From positions 31,694,670-31,758,669 of the forward strand of contig OX243817.1 in assembly GCA_945859605.1 (NCBI GenBank): a stretch of DNA of 64,000 nt. Direction: 5' to 3'. Origin of the DNA: Lumbricus rubellus (lineage: Eukaryota > Annelida > Clitellata > Crassiclitellata > Lumbricidae). The notes beneath the pieces were generated by a model, which ran no database searches, was not told where the DNA came from, and saw nothing but the letters and a program-made list of their open reading frames with translations. Positions within the stretch are counted from its first letter, which is position 1. Each line of letters begins with the position of its first letter. Positions 29,522 through 40,394 of this stretch are shown one piece after another. Position numbers and translations under genes: made by a program.

Positions 29522-30014
29522 TCAATCATCTGGTGACATCTCAACTAGAGAGTTAACGCAGGTAATTCCTTGGCAGCCTCCACACATAGCTGAGCACAGT
29601 AAACCAGACCGAATACACTTGCATCGCTTGGTGCAAACTAGCTTGCAGTTGCACGAAATTAGGCTGAGAAGTTCTTTAGGAGCTGCTTCTTTGTTGGTAG
29701 GGATAGGTTTCAGTGATCCACCTGACATGGACCAACCCCATTCTGTGGGCTCCAAGTGCATGGTTTCCCAGCCATTCCTGGACCTGCAGGTATACTCTGT
29801 ACGAGTGTTGCTCCGCAGCTGCACTGGTTGGAGGTAGAGACGCCAGTTGAAAAGATGTATCCAGCTTCTTTTTGGCAAATGTTCGGTTGTACAAAAAGTA
29901 TCTTAACTCATCCAAGGATGTTGATGATGCAGAGCTGTATAGTTTTAAAAGGAACCTTTCCCCTGCAGCCTTGATAGCCTTCTTCATTGCGTTGTTTGGC
30001 CAAAGCCTGCCACG
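29522..30014 (-). pseudogene. C-terminal fragment of an unclassified repetitive protein family (CXC-like cysteine cluster), minus copy
   Basis: Reading down: AAGERFLLKLYSS, SLDELRYFLYN, LASLPPTSAAAEQHSYRVYL, QVQEWLGN, then after a frame change the cysteine-rich tail CNCKLVCTKRCKCIRSGLLC. I recognise LPPT.AAA.QH..RVY.Q...WLG followed by an FCNCKK.C...C.CR..GL.CS.xCG tail from an abundant family of uncharacterised, repeat-associated proteins in fishes, cnidarians and arthropods. A 4-nt insertion near 29759 relative to the right-arm copy causes the frameshift. The function is unknown. Confidence 0.75.
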
Positions 30015-30026
30015 TTTGGTCAAATA

Positions 30027-30671
30027 TTGGAATTGTATACAGCCTTTGTCGAGAGCCATTATGGTAAAAATTGCACAATCGTATTTGATGGTTATCCTGA
30101 CAGAGTAACCACTAAAACAGCAGAACAAGAGCGACGAGCAGCATCACGAAATTCTAGAGACATTATTTTCTCTGAAAATACATCAAACACTATCCCACAA
30201 CCAGATTTCTTAGCAAATGGAAACAACAAAAGAGCCCTCATTAGATCTCTTGCATCATATATGAAATCTAGGGGTTTTTCGGTTCTGCAAGCGGAAAGTG
30301 ATGCAGATACTGTTATAGTCACAGCTGCTCTAGATAAAGTCAAAGATAACATTTCCACTGTAATCGTTGGTCAGGACACGGATCTGCTAGTAATTGCAAC
30401 TGCACTGGCCCCGAAAGATTTTAAAGAACTTTGGTTTCTCAAACCGGGTAAATCAAACAGCGCACCCAGCATCTTTAACATACACATGGAGAAAGTGACT
30501 ATGGGGGAGGCTTCCTTTTAAAACTATACAGCTCTGCATCATCAACATCCTTGGATGAGTTAAGATACTTTTTGTACAACCGAACAGTTGCCAAAAAGAA
30601 GCTGGATACATCTTTTCAACTGGCGTCTCTACCTCCAACCAGTGCAGCTGCGGAGCAACACTCGTACAGAG
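30027..30671 (+). pseudogene. N-terminal/middle fragment of the same family (PIN/FEN-like segment), plus copy
   Basis: The frame reads FVESHYGKNCTIVFDGYPD, TKTAEQERR, VLQAESDADTVIV, VIVGQDTDLLVIATAL and LWFLKPGK. The DGY, E.DAD and DTDLLV acidic motifs resemble a PIN/FEN-like nuclease fold; that fold assignment is my inference. At about 30512 a deletion fuses it out of frame to the LKLYSSASS segment, and at 30671 the TU-like insertion interrupts it. The continuation is at 35391. Confidence 0.7.
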
Positions 30672-30677
30672 GGCGCT

Positions 30678-30932
30678 AGGACAAAATGTCCCCGGACAAA
30701 ATGTCCAGGACAAAATGTCCCGGACAAAATGTCCCTGGACAAAAAGTCCCCGGACAAAAAGTCCCCGGATAAAATGTCTCCGGACAAAAAGTTCCCGGAC
30801 AAAATGTCCCCGGACAAAAAGTCCCCGGATAAAATGTCCCCGGATAAAATGTCCCAGGACAAAAAGTCCCCGGACAAAAAGTCCCCGGATAAGGATGTTT
30901 CCGGACAAAAAGTCCCCGGACAAAAAGTCCCT
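30678..30932. repeat. Left inverted minisatellite: 15-bp unit, 17 copies
   Basis: Units are GGACAAAATGTCCCC or GGACAAAAAGTCCCC with a few 14-bp variants. Each unit is a small inverted repeat (GGAC...GTCC). The outer six units appear in nearly the same order as in the right array. Confidence 0.95.
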
Positions 30933-31118
30933 TTAAAGAACATAAAATCGCCGTTCTTTCACGAGTCCCTCTGCATTTTGACAGCAGTTACTTATGCAAA
31001 AACATCTATTGTCAGTGTTATTAGATCTATAAACCTTCTAATTAGGCCCTTTGCTTTTTTAGTGTTTAATCCAGGGCTGAAAGTGGTTTGGAAAAGTTGC
31101 CGGGTCTCACTTTGTGAA

Positions 31119-31227
31119 GCGCCGAAGGCGCGAAGCTGCGAGTGCCGAAGGCACGAAGCCCATACCGACTAGGGGGTCTGGGGGAGCGTCGTAAGGTCCC
31201 CCAGCGGGGTCTGGGGCGGAGCCCCAG
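31119..31227. repeat. Run of four GC-rich hairpins near the hAT-like element end
   Basis: Successive perfect inverted repeats: GCGCCGAAGGCGC (31119-31131), GTGCCGAAGGCAC (31142-31154), GGGGGA...TCCCCC (31180-31202) and CTGGGGCGGAGCCCCAG (31211-31227). Three have three-base loops. A related diverged copy lies at about 31740-31830. Confidence 0.9.
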
Positions 31228-31559
31228 CCACCAACGCATTTTTAGCTCTGTTGACCTCAACTGGAGCCCTTTTTAGGCTCTTTTTTGCCAGCTATTTATG
31301 AACGATAAAATCATGAAAACTTAAATAAGAAGTCGTTTTGCATAGTCGCAGACTAACTAGTAGGCTAACTACCAGTATAAGAATGTCAAAATTTTATTGT
31401 ATAATAAATGGGCTTATAATCTTTACTATAACCACAAAAGTTAAAAGTTTAGGCCTATAGCCTAACAAGTTTATAAGTATACTGTCATATGGGTAGGTCT
31501 ATACTATATAAAAAAATCATAGGGGCATGTCATATGTAGGGAGTTTTACGAGTACAACC

Positions 31560-31860
31560 AGTGGCGGCGCCAGGATTTAAGTTTTTGGGAGCTGAAACCC
31601 AAGCCCTTTCTCTCAGGGACGCAAGTAGAACACTTTCCTTAACCCTTTGATGCCGAGAGTGTAGTAAAATGTAGCCTATGGGAAATCCTATACCCTCCGG
31701 AATTAAAGGGTTAAGGACGGTACGGTAGATCTGCATGCGCTGGAGACGCGACGCTGCGAGTTCCGAGTGCAGGAAGCTCGTATCGACTATAGGGGGTCTG
31801 GGGCGGATCCCCAGAAACCAGCGCGTTTTTCGCTGTTGACATCGACAGGAGCACGTTTCA
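31560..31860. repeat. Partial duplicate of the element's GC-rich subterminal block
   Basis: AGGGGGTCTGGGGCGGATCC and the GCGTTTTTCGCTGTTGAC to TTTATGAACGA stretch match 31170-31310 with divergence. It suggests an internal duplication or a second inserted relative. Confidence 0.7.
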
Positions 31861-32549
31861 GGCTCTTGTTTGCTAACTTTTATGAACGATTTTCATGATT
31901 TTTTTAAATTTTCACATTGCAATAATAGCATTTGGGCTGTCATTTTTACTAAATAGCTCATCATTTCAATGCCGAAAGTCGTGGATTATGACTTCAAAAG
32001 TGTCCTCTTGTATAATGAATATGTCATTGTTTAATTTTTTGGATATCAGCACTTTAATGGTAACATTTTAAGCTATCGTCTTAACAAATTTCTCATAATT
32101 ATTTCATTGCTGAAAGAAATGGTTTATTAGTTCAATCATGTTCCTCCATGTTGTATAAATTATCAAATTCCACACTGCACGGGTATACCAGTTTTGCTGT
32201 CGTCCTAGCAAAATTGTTCATGATGGATAAACAGTAGATAACACTCTAGAAACTTTCAATGACAATTTCGAGATATTTTTGAAATATTGGGGTAACAGCA
32301 TCTCCATCCACAATCACAAACTTCGGGGTCTCGTGGATCGTCCCCTGGCCCCCAAGTCTCCACCCATGACTGATGTTGCTAAATGAACACCCCATTTCCC
32401 AATGTATAGTTGTGTAGAACTACCGGCGTAGCCCCTCAGCAGGCCGGCGGGCCGGACATGATGCACATAACCTCATCACGGTCTGCGGCACATTCTATTA
32501 GCATAAGCATCGGCACGCTATTGTAGAGAAATTCAAAATTGCTGTCCTT

Positions 32550-32860
32550 GTGAATCTCAGCCCCTTCTTCCGCCAACCCGGGCTCAACACCCTTCTCCCG
32601 CCAGCTCGGACTCACACCGGGCCAAACCTCAGCCCCCCGTCCTCAGCCAGCCCGGACTCACACCGGTCCGGACCTCAGTCCCCTTGACCCCCGCGCAGAC
32701 CTCAGCCCCTTTCCCTCCGCCTCCTCGGACCTGCAGCCCCTTCCTCCCGCTAGCCCGGGCTCAGACTGGTCCGGATCTCAGCCCCTTCCTCCGCCAGTTC
32801 GAAACCTCCAGTCCTCTTCCCTCTTCCAGACCGGTTCGGACCTCAGACCGGCCGGTACCA
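32550..32860. repeat. C-rich degenerate minisatellite, unit about 45-60 bp
   Basis: Words such as CTCAGCCCCTTCC, CCGCCAGC, CGGACTCACACCGG and GTCCGGACCTCAG recur about six times. A TATAAATA sequence follows at about 32870. Confidence 0.8.
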
Positions 32861-33063
32861 TTAGAGTATAAATATAAGAGGACTGTATGCATGCATTGCT
32901 AGTGTTGAGTCGCAGAGAGAGTCGATGTAGCCTACGGGAGTCGAGCTCAGTCGCAATTGATGTCTCACATGTGAGTCGATGTATGACCGCCCGCCACAGT
33001 TGAGGTCCGACACTATAAGATAATAATAACTTTTAAGCCGATATATGGATATTCATTGGAAAA

Positions 33064-33552
33064 ATGTGGAAGACAAAAAGTATTTTGACAACAACTAAGA
33101 TGAGACTCTATGGAACCCTGGTGATACCAGTACTACTGTATGGATCAGAGTGCTGGTGCTTGCGTAGAGAAGACGAGAGAAGATTGCTGGTAGCTGAAAT
33201 GAGCTGGTTAAGAAGAATCAAGGGCAGGAGCAGGAGAGAGAGAATCAGAAACGCGAAGACAAGAGAGGAGCTGGGCGCAGAAGAAACGGTTGTGGACAAA
33301 ATCAGAAAAAGAAGGCTCAAATGGTTCGGCCATGTGGAGCGAATGGAAGAAAAAAGACTACCCCTCGCAGCCTTGCATGGGCACGTAGAGGGGGAGAGAA
33401 GCAGAGGAAGACAACCAAAAACCTGGATGGACAACGTCAGAAAAGACCTGAAAGAGATGAATATTGACATGACAAGAGCAAAGGATCTCATCAGAAACAG
33501 AGGAATTTGGAGAAGTCAAGTGGAAGCCTCATCGTCGTCACTCGACTGACGG
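33064..33552 (+). pseudogene. LINE ORF2 3' end (reverse-transcriptase C-terminal region)
   Basis: About 161 codons. KMRLYGTLVIPVLLYGSECW, RRIKGRSRRERIRN, RKRRLKWFGHVERME and RGRQPKTWMDNVRKDL match the region after the palm domain in many non-LTR elements (VLLYGSETW...RRL.WFGHV.RM...RGRP...W.D...DL). The catalytic RT motifs are upstream and absent, so it is a 5'-truncated insertion within the hAT-like element. Confidence 0.88.
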
Positions 33553-34084
33553 AAGAGAATAAAGAAGAAAAGATTACTTTTTGCCTTGGGATGAGGCTGA
33601 GTCACATTTAGGTGCTTAGCCCCCTAACCCCTCCCAAGGTGCCGCTAATGGCATCGGTATCTACACTATGATAATATAGTTGATTTTGTTGCCCAGTTTG
33701 TTATTGTCTAGTTTCCTTATTACGAAGTAAGCCGTTTTTACATTTTCAGCCTTTTGCTTTGAAGGGGTTGAGCCACGTTGCGATCCGGCTGAGACCCGGC
33801 AACAGGAGGTCTCCAAAATCGATGCCGGGTCTCAGACCCGGACAGACCCGGCTCACTTTCAGCCCTGGTTTAATCTAAAGTAAATCCGATCAAACAAATT
33901 GCATGATTGGAAATTAGCAAAAATACGACTACATAATAAAATAACTGTCAAAATTATTTAATTAATTATGATTATTTAACGTAACAGATTAGCCACTTTA
34001 GCACAACCAAGCAAACATAATTATGTAGGCTACCCATAATTGCAGTCCCTGTCTAGAAAAGCCCCGAGTCAATCGCTTCTGTAA

Positions 34085-34265
34085 GAGAAGATCCTGCGTG
34101 GTCGAGTGGGTTGTATCCCGCTCGTCGCGCCGGCGGCCCGGGTTCAATTCCCGGTCGGATCTTTACTGCGGGTGACTCGGTCGCAATATAAACGTGGAGT
34201 GTGAGGTTGTTCTCTGCCTCCGACACTAATCATCTTCGATATGAAACAGTGTCGTTAAGCCCTGA
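34085..34265 (+). repeat. tRNA-derived SINE
   Basis: The head (34089-34162) has A box TGGTCGAGTGG (34099-34109) and B box GGTTCAATTCC (34141-34151), with T-stem CCGGG/CCCGG and acceptor-like GATCC/GGATC. The anticodon arm pairs poorly, so it is not called a tRNA gene. The body ends with CACTAATCATCTTCGATATG and CAGTGTCGTTAA, as in other SINE copies here. Confidence 0.8.
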
Positions 34266-34289
34266 ACTCTTCTTGCTTCTGTAAGAGAG

Positions 34290-34517
34290 AATACACTAGC
34301 CCAGGTAGCTACATCGGTAAGAGAGCTGGCGGCCGCGCGTCTGTGGAATGGAGCGTGCGGGCCGCGGTTCGATTCCTCATGGTAACTATTTCAGATATTC
34401 AAAATTTCGGGCTAGCACGGTCCGTCCACAGGGACCTAAAGGGCGTGGCGTCCATTCAAACGGGCGAGCCGCGGTGAAGGATCTCACTCTCAGGTTAGAG
34501 GCCATAAGACGGCCGCG

Positions 34518-34551
<34 letters not shown>
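34290..34551 (+). repeat. Second tRNA-like SINE, ending in (AT)n
   Basis: A-box-like TAGCTACATCGGTAAGAG and B box GGTTCGATTCC (34366-34376). It ends in a pure AT run at 34522-34551. Confidence 0.65.
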
Positions 34552-34553
<2 letters not shown>

Positions 34554-35115
34554 ACCCGATTACATTTACATTTTTACATCTGCATTGTACTCTGTGTCAG
34601 AGTCCGACTCAAAGGACAGCCAGGCAGAGAAGCAGTACATCCACAAATTCTTGAAGAAGGAACGTCGGCAAGTGGTCAAGTTCGCACCGCGCGTGAAACA
34701 AACGCCAAGCTGCAGACAGCAGCTCCAGGCGTGACAAGATGCTGGCAACTGAGGAGCATGAAAAAAACTTATCGTCAAAGATCGATTTCTCATTATTAGA
34801 ACAGCAATGCCAGTGCCAAGTAGCAAGCTCTCGATTGGTCTCGAAATTGGTCACTTTTCAGCTGTGACCAGAAACTAAAGACATGTTTTGCACAGCATGC
34901 TCCCACCCCTGTATACTGTATAGACATAGTCTAACTCTAAATCCTCGCGCTAACGATAGAGAAATAAGTTCTCGGCTGAACGATTGTCTCACCAGAAAAA
35001 CACATGATTATTGGAAAAGCCACTTTTCTGCCAGACAGACTCTTCTTGTCAATGTAAGGTACCTGTTGGTATAGGCACCCCAAGCGCTGTGTTTTAGGTA
35101 CCCTGCCATTTTACT
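34552..35115. other. Unassigned interior of the TU-like element
   Basis: I find no recognisable coding or repeat signal between the SINE and the right-hand array. Confidence 0.5.
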
Positions 35116-35384
35116 AGGGACATTTTATCCGAAGACTTTTTGTCCGGGGACATTTTATCCGGGAACATTTTGTCCGGGGACATTTTATCCGGGGACTTTT
35201 TGTCCGGGGACATTTTATCCGGGGACATTTTGTCCGGGGACTTTTTATCCGGAGACTTTTTGTCCAGGGACATTTTGTCCGGGGACATTTTGTCCGGGGA
35301 CTTTTTGTCCGGGGACTTTTTGTCCAGGGACATTTTGTCCGGGACATTTTGTCCGGGACATTTTGTCCGGGGACATTTTGTCCG
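35116..35384. repeat. Right inverted minisatellite: 15-bp unit, 18 copies
   Basis: Units GGGGACATTTTGTCC or GGGGACTTTTTGTCC, the reverse complement of the left array. The outermost units mirror the left array unit by unit, showing the two arrays are true inverted ends and not independent expansions. Confidence 0.95.
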
Positions 35385-35390
35385 TCCACG

Positions 35391-35667
35391 GTACAGAGTA
35401 TACCTGCAGGTCCAGGAATGGCTGGGAAACCACTTGGAGCCCACAGAATGGGGTTGGTCCATGTCAGGTGGATCACTGAAACCTATCCCTACCAACAAAG
35501 AAGCAGCTCCTAAAGAACTTCTCAGCCTAATTTCGTGCAACTGCAAGCTAGTTTGCACCAAGCGATGCAAGTGTATTCGGTCTGGTTTACTGTGCTCAGC
35601 TATGTGTGGAGGCTACCAAGGAATTACCTGCGTTAACTCTCTAGTTGAGATGTCACCAGATGACTGA
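35391..35667 (+). pseudogene. C-terminal fragment of the CXC-like repetitive protein family, plus copy
   Basis: This continues the gene interrupted at 30671: YRVYLQVQEWLGN, then WGWSMSGGSLKPI, then KELLSLISCNCKLVC and the cysteine cluster to a TGA at 35665-35667. It lacks the 4-nt insertion of the minus copy and so keeps frame through the tail. Confidence 0.75.
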
Positions 35668-36105
35668 GAACTAAGTCAAACCATCCTAGCATAGACACTT
35701 ATATAAATTTGATGTTAAATTATCATTGACGGCACAGCATTTGTTTTTCCCGCCATGAAACTTAGTACATGGCATTGAAATACAATAACAATGACTAGTT
35801 TATCCCACGTAACATTTCTATTTGTATTCCTAGAAAGAAATGTTATACACAAAACTTCTTTGTCTTTTCATGAGGATCACATTTGCTGTTTTGTATTTCT
35901 TTGTATCTGTGATGGTTCTGGAGTTATTGACAAAACACCAAATTTTGGCCGCCATTTTCCAAGATGGCGGCTCGAGCACAGCTCGGATTTATGAGGACTT
36001 TTGGTATTTTCATCAGTGGGGTGTACTTAACAACTGTGCCAAGTCTTTACTTCCTGAAAATTTATTGAGTCGATTGATCTTTTTTCTACTAAAATTCCTC
36101 TACTA

Positions 36106-37286
36106 GAAGGCAAATTTAACAAGTGGCTTCTATGTCTATGTAAATATGGCGGTTATTGGGTACTTAAGCAAGTAAGTTCTTCGCTTATTATTGGGGGAAC
36201 TACACGAATGAATGCCTCACGATTATTCATTCATTTCAAGAATTTATATATATATATATATATATAGGCCTATAGCGCCCCGTCAAGAAGTCCACTCAGA
36301 GGCGCTCCAAGTCCAACCACGGTGAGACAAAAAAGTTTTAAGGAGTCTGTAAAACACTGATTAGTAAGAGAGGTTTATGAAATGCATGCATCAATAGTAT
36401 AATAGGTCATGCAATAACTTAATTCAAACGACAAATGCGTAGATGCAGTCAAATGTGACACAGGTATTTGCTGCGTATATTGCCGTATAATACCCTTCAA
36501 TGGTTCCGTCTTCGTCTGCTTAGGATGACGTCATGACCGCGGTCTATAAATAACAGAAACTGTGTGTAACCAAAATTTTCAGCAACAAATCAAAGCATGC
36601 ATGCTAATCAGAAAATGAAAGTGTATTATGAGTCTTTAGTGAAAGAAGCCTTGTGCAGGTGAAGAATGAGATATAATAATTTTTTATTCATTCATCCATT
36701 CAATCATTATGGATATTTATATTTTGCTACTTCAATGTTACTACTAAAAGTTACTACTAAAGAATGAAATATAATCATTATTCATTCATCCATTCATTAT
36801 AATTATTGATATTTATATTTTGCTACTTCAAAGTTACTACTAAGGCGCGCTCCCGACCCAACCCCCGGCTAAAAAACGGGTTTAGATCTAGGCCTAAACA
36901 GGAGCTAAAAATCATCTGATTAAGCTGTAGGCATAAGGCGTGACATAGTGGGGGCTAATTCCATACCATGGGGTTAGTTACAGAGAAATTACGGCCTATA
37001 AAAGCAGTTCGCACTCTGACAATTGGCTAGTTCATCTGCACCTCGAGTGGAGGAGGGGCAGAGAGCACGACGCCCCGCTACACTCAGAGTAGATCGACAG
37101 AGATCTCGCAAATATGCAAGAGCACTTACATAGGCTACTAAAGCAGAGATCCAGTATAATACAATCCGCTGCTGGATATAGGTAGCCAAAGCAGGACAAG
37201 GACATCTTATAGGCCTACATAAAACCGGTGACAAGTCCACAATTTTGGAACACTACCCATAATGCGTGCAGCACTGCGCAGGGTCT
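36106..37286. other. Intergenic, with a CRE-TATA pair and a second TATA-like box
   Basis: Includes an AT microsatellite (36247-36266), a minus-oriented SINE core fragment (about 36268-36325), TGACGTCA at about 36527 followed by TATAAATA at about 36544, a local duplication of ATTCATTCATCCATTCA...TTTGCTACTTCAA near 36690 and 36785, and TATAAAAG at 36997. No coding sequence is recognised. Confidence 0.5.
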
Positions 37287-37535
37287 GCTCCAGGCATAGG
37301 CGTAGGGGACATTTCAGCAGTGGTGGGGGGGAATCAGACTTTTGCCCGAAAATGTTTTTGGCATCCGGCCGATATAAATTCTGACGACCTTTTTTAGTCA
37401 TCCGGTACTTTTGTCTGAAATGTTTTTGACTTTTTTAAATTTTTCCGGGTCTGCTTGCCCGAAAAATCAGACTTGCCCGAAATTTGGGGGCAAATGCCCC
37501 TCTCGTCCCCCGTCTCCTACGCCTATGGCTCTAGG
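37287..37535. mobile_element. hAT-type MITE, copy C (element 37295-37527)
   Basis: The ends CATAGGCGTAGGGGACA and CTCCTACGCCTATG match copy A at 11780. The flanking 8-mers GCTCCAGG and GCTCTAGG differ at one base. The interior shares TTTAGTCATCCGG and TTTGGGGGCAAATGCCCCTC words with copy A. Confidence 0.88.
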
Positions 37536-38525
37536 CACCCAAACCCATAGACGGAATTCAGCATAGAGAGCACAGCAGTAGGGCCTATTATAGTTAAGGC
37601 GGGCGACAACAAAAGAATGGTTAAGAATAAAGGTGAGGGAGCGAGAGACAACCTCGAGCTTCCTCAGTTGATAAAAGCAGACTTTTGTATGTGCTGTGCT
37701 CATGATTTAGTATAACGCCAAGATCGCAAACAGAGGTAGAAAAAACAAACTGCGGGAACCCATAATAGGCAAGAGCTGCTATAGCTCAATCGTATCAAGC
37801 GGTTAGCGCGTGCCTGCAGGCTGCAGCCAGATGAATTGAGTCTTGGATGGGTTGAGACTTGAGACTCAAGCGTTTTCGACGACATCCACAACTCATGATT
37901 CTAAGGATAACCTACGTTTGGCTCGTGATCCGGACTGTGTCAGCAGCAGACGACAGTCGCCAGGCAGTGTATACATGTAGGACTTTTGTAGGTACGTGTA
38001 TACGCTTGGACATGCATCATCGGCATAAGACTGACGTAGGATAGCGTTTGCTGCAACAGAAAGCATGCAGAGTCTGCAGTGTAAATTATAAAAACGAGGG
38101 GCTCAGCAGGACAGGTAACCGGGGAAAACCACATGAAAACCTGTTATAGCCTATATGCATTATACAATCATGCATATAATATATATGTATAGGCTATAAT
38201 TATATAGGGCCTACCTAAGCACATACTCATGTGAATATACAAATATATGTATGAATTATGCTTTTCGTATCAGGATATAGCTCATGTGACAAGCGCTTAC
38301 TGGTAAACGAGCATTTATGAAGTGCAGAAAAAGTATTTTTCAATTTAATAGGCTTACTATCGGTGTATGCATGGGTCATGGAACGCCCACATCTTAAATA
38401 GGCCAACATAATAATATCACGGAAGCTGAACAGATTTTTTGCGGTTCGTCCAAGCAGAACGAATTCCACGAATCTCATGAATCAGTTTAATGGTTATTAT
38501 ACAATATACATGTACAATATACATG
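37536..38525. other. Intergenic, no gene recognised
   Basis: There is a tRNA A-box-like stretch near 37783-37815 and tacatgta-rich sequence next to the palindrome. No exon is supported. Confidence 0.5.
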
Positions 38526-39050
38526 AGTAGTATAGAAGTACTGGTTCTGAATCAGTTAAGTATTATTACTAACTAGTAATCAATTAGTAATTAGTTAAGT
38601 ATTATTAATAATTAGTTAAGGTAATTAGTTAAGGTAATTAATTAGCCTATTATAGTAATTAGGTCATATTAATTATAATAATTGCATCAATTAGTAATTA
38701 GTATAGTAATTAGTATAGTAATTAGTATAGTAATTAGGTAATTATATTAGTAATAGTAATTAATTAACCCTAACTAGCAGCGGTACAGGGTCCCGCGCGC
38801 CATCGGTATTGCGTCATCGATAATGCATCATCGGTAGCGGCGCTGGGAAATGCTAATGCCTAACCATATATTATTATACTAATAAAGTATTACTGGTCTG
38901 GAAAAGGTCTTCAGGAAAACTGCCCGGTCTAGGAAATAAGGTAATAGCAAACCCATAATTATTGTTTTCATTTACGGCCTTTGATCATAATGAATAACAT
39001 TTCTTTGAACTTTTATTATGACTGCGTCTCCCTTACAGGCAAACCAACAT

Positions 39051-39082
39051 TCCTGTCTGTCTGTCTGTCTGTCTGTCTGTCT
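39051..39082. repeat. (TGTC)n microsatellite, left arm
   Basis: Pure TGTC units, mirrored in the right arm at about 46752-46783. Confidence 0.95.
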
Positions 39083-40394
39083 TACTTGTATTGTATACGG
39101 CGCACGTCAAAATAATTACACACGATAGGATGTCGCACGGATCAAAGAAGAGGCCGACAGACGAGTCAGTCAAACACATAACAACAAACATCTGTCAAAC
39201 ATAACGATCTTCCGTCCCGCGCCGGGCACTGGTCGAGTGGCCTATTGAACTCATCAATCGCTTAATGCAAAGACGACTGTTTGAACACACAACCTTTGAT
39301 CGCACACATCTGTGTATGCGTCACTTGAACAACAACACACAAAGCTTTTATCACAGACAGCATTCCTCTACGAATATTCGCATTTGCATCTAAAACTTCT
39401 CTCTTTCATATCAAAGACCACGCAACAATTTCTGAATTAATTTCATTGCAAGGTATAATAGGAGCATGCCGTTTCTTTCATTATCTTATTCTTTCGCTCA
39501 TCTCTTATACCAATCATTAACTTTGAAAATGAACCCATAGGTCTGCTACTTCTTTCTTTCTTTAGTGTCCAAATGTGTGCTGACATTGAAGAACTGAATT
39601 GTATTCGAAAATTCTAAATGTATTTCATAAGTAGAGTAGATATGGTCGTTACAAATCATTCAGGTGTTTACCATTTTTCTACACTGTTTTACCCATCTAA
39701 CCTCGCCCACCAGCCAACCAACCCAACCCTCCACACAGGCAAATTTGCATTATATGTATAAGAATCTACTAAACAGGAAGCTGCGAACCCTAGCAACGGG
39801 CCAGTCGGTAAGCGAGAAACCCTAAGTATGACATCTCTCTCCCCCCACAGCCTTCAGCCTCGCCCTCCATTCCACCCTTCCCATCCAAAATTATACATTT
39901 TACGCCTAAGCACTAACCAACCAAGAAGCGAGAAACCTAGAAACCGACCAATAAGAAGTCGAGAACCCCTAGGGGCGGCCTCTCTCCCACTCTATAACAT
40001 TCCACCTCACCTCCAACTCACCATTTCAAGCCTCTGCGCACAAATTTATCTTATACGACTAAGAACTGACCAATCAGAAAGCGGCAAATCATAGCGACGA
40101 GCGAATGAGAAGGCGAGAATTTCTGTGCATATCTTACAAATATATCAATTATTCACCATTTTATTCAAAAATACTCATAAATCAGGCATTTATACATTTA
40201 AATTAACCAAAAGTGTAACATATATTCATTATTTCCTACAAAATTATTCAAAAATATAGTAGCCACCAACAATTTTCCTCATCTTTTCGTATTCATATAA
40301 GTCCAAACACAGTATGAACTTCCAACAGGGCATTACAAACATAGTCACAGACATCCTTTCTTGTGCAGCTAAGACCAAATAATACAAACTCACT

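Larger units (their letters stand above)
31064..33875. mobile_element. hAT-like non-autonomous element nested in the TU-like element (31072-33867, TSD GTTTAATC)
   Basis: The ends CAGGGCTGAAAGTG and CACTTTCAGCCCTG are inverted repeats. GTTTAATC flanks it at 31064-31071 and 33868-33875. The interior holds GC-rich hairpins, a C-rich minisatellite and a LINE tail but no hAT transposase. Confidence 0.92.
30664..35398. mobile_element. TU/foldback-like element with minisatellite inverted ends (element 30672-35390, TSD GTACAGAG)
   Basis: GTACAGAG lies at 30664-30671 and 35391-35398. The uninterrupted site is preserved in the minus copy near 29795, where it occurs once, which proves the insertion. 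Both ends are tandem arrays of the 15-bp unit CCGGACAAAATGTCC in inverted orientation. No transposase is present. The architecture resembles Drosophila foldback elements and, as I recall them, sea urchin TU elements with 15-bp repeats and 8-bp target duplications. Confidence 0.9.
29094..36105. mobile_element. Long inverted-repeat element (arms about 855 bp) interrupted by a nested insertion
   Basis: The left arm (29094 to about 29955) is the reverse complement of the right arm, which is split into about 30512-30671 and 35399-36105. Without the insert the right arm is about as long as the left. The spacer (29956-30511) holds the N-terminal part of the same gene whose C-terminal part fills the arms. 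The outer ends match TAGTAGARGAATTTTAG. TA may be the target duplication but this is weak. Confidence 0.8.

Noticed and set aside
30588..31172. Open frames with repeated PDKMS or LSGD motifs over the 15-bp arrays
   Set aside because: The unit is 15 bp, a multiple of three, so any stop-free frame yields a pentapeptide repeat. Both strands and several frames show it.
34089..34162. A possible functional tRNA gene
   Set aside because: A and B boxes and T-stem are good, but the anticodon arm has a mismatch, the base before the anticodon is not U and the sequence continues into a SINE body.
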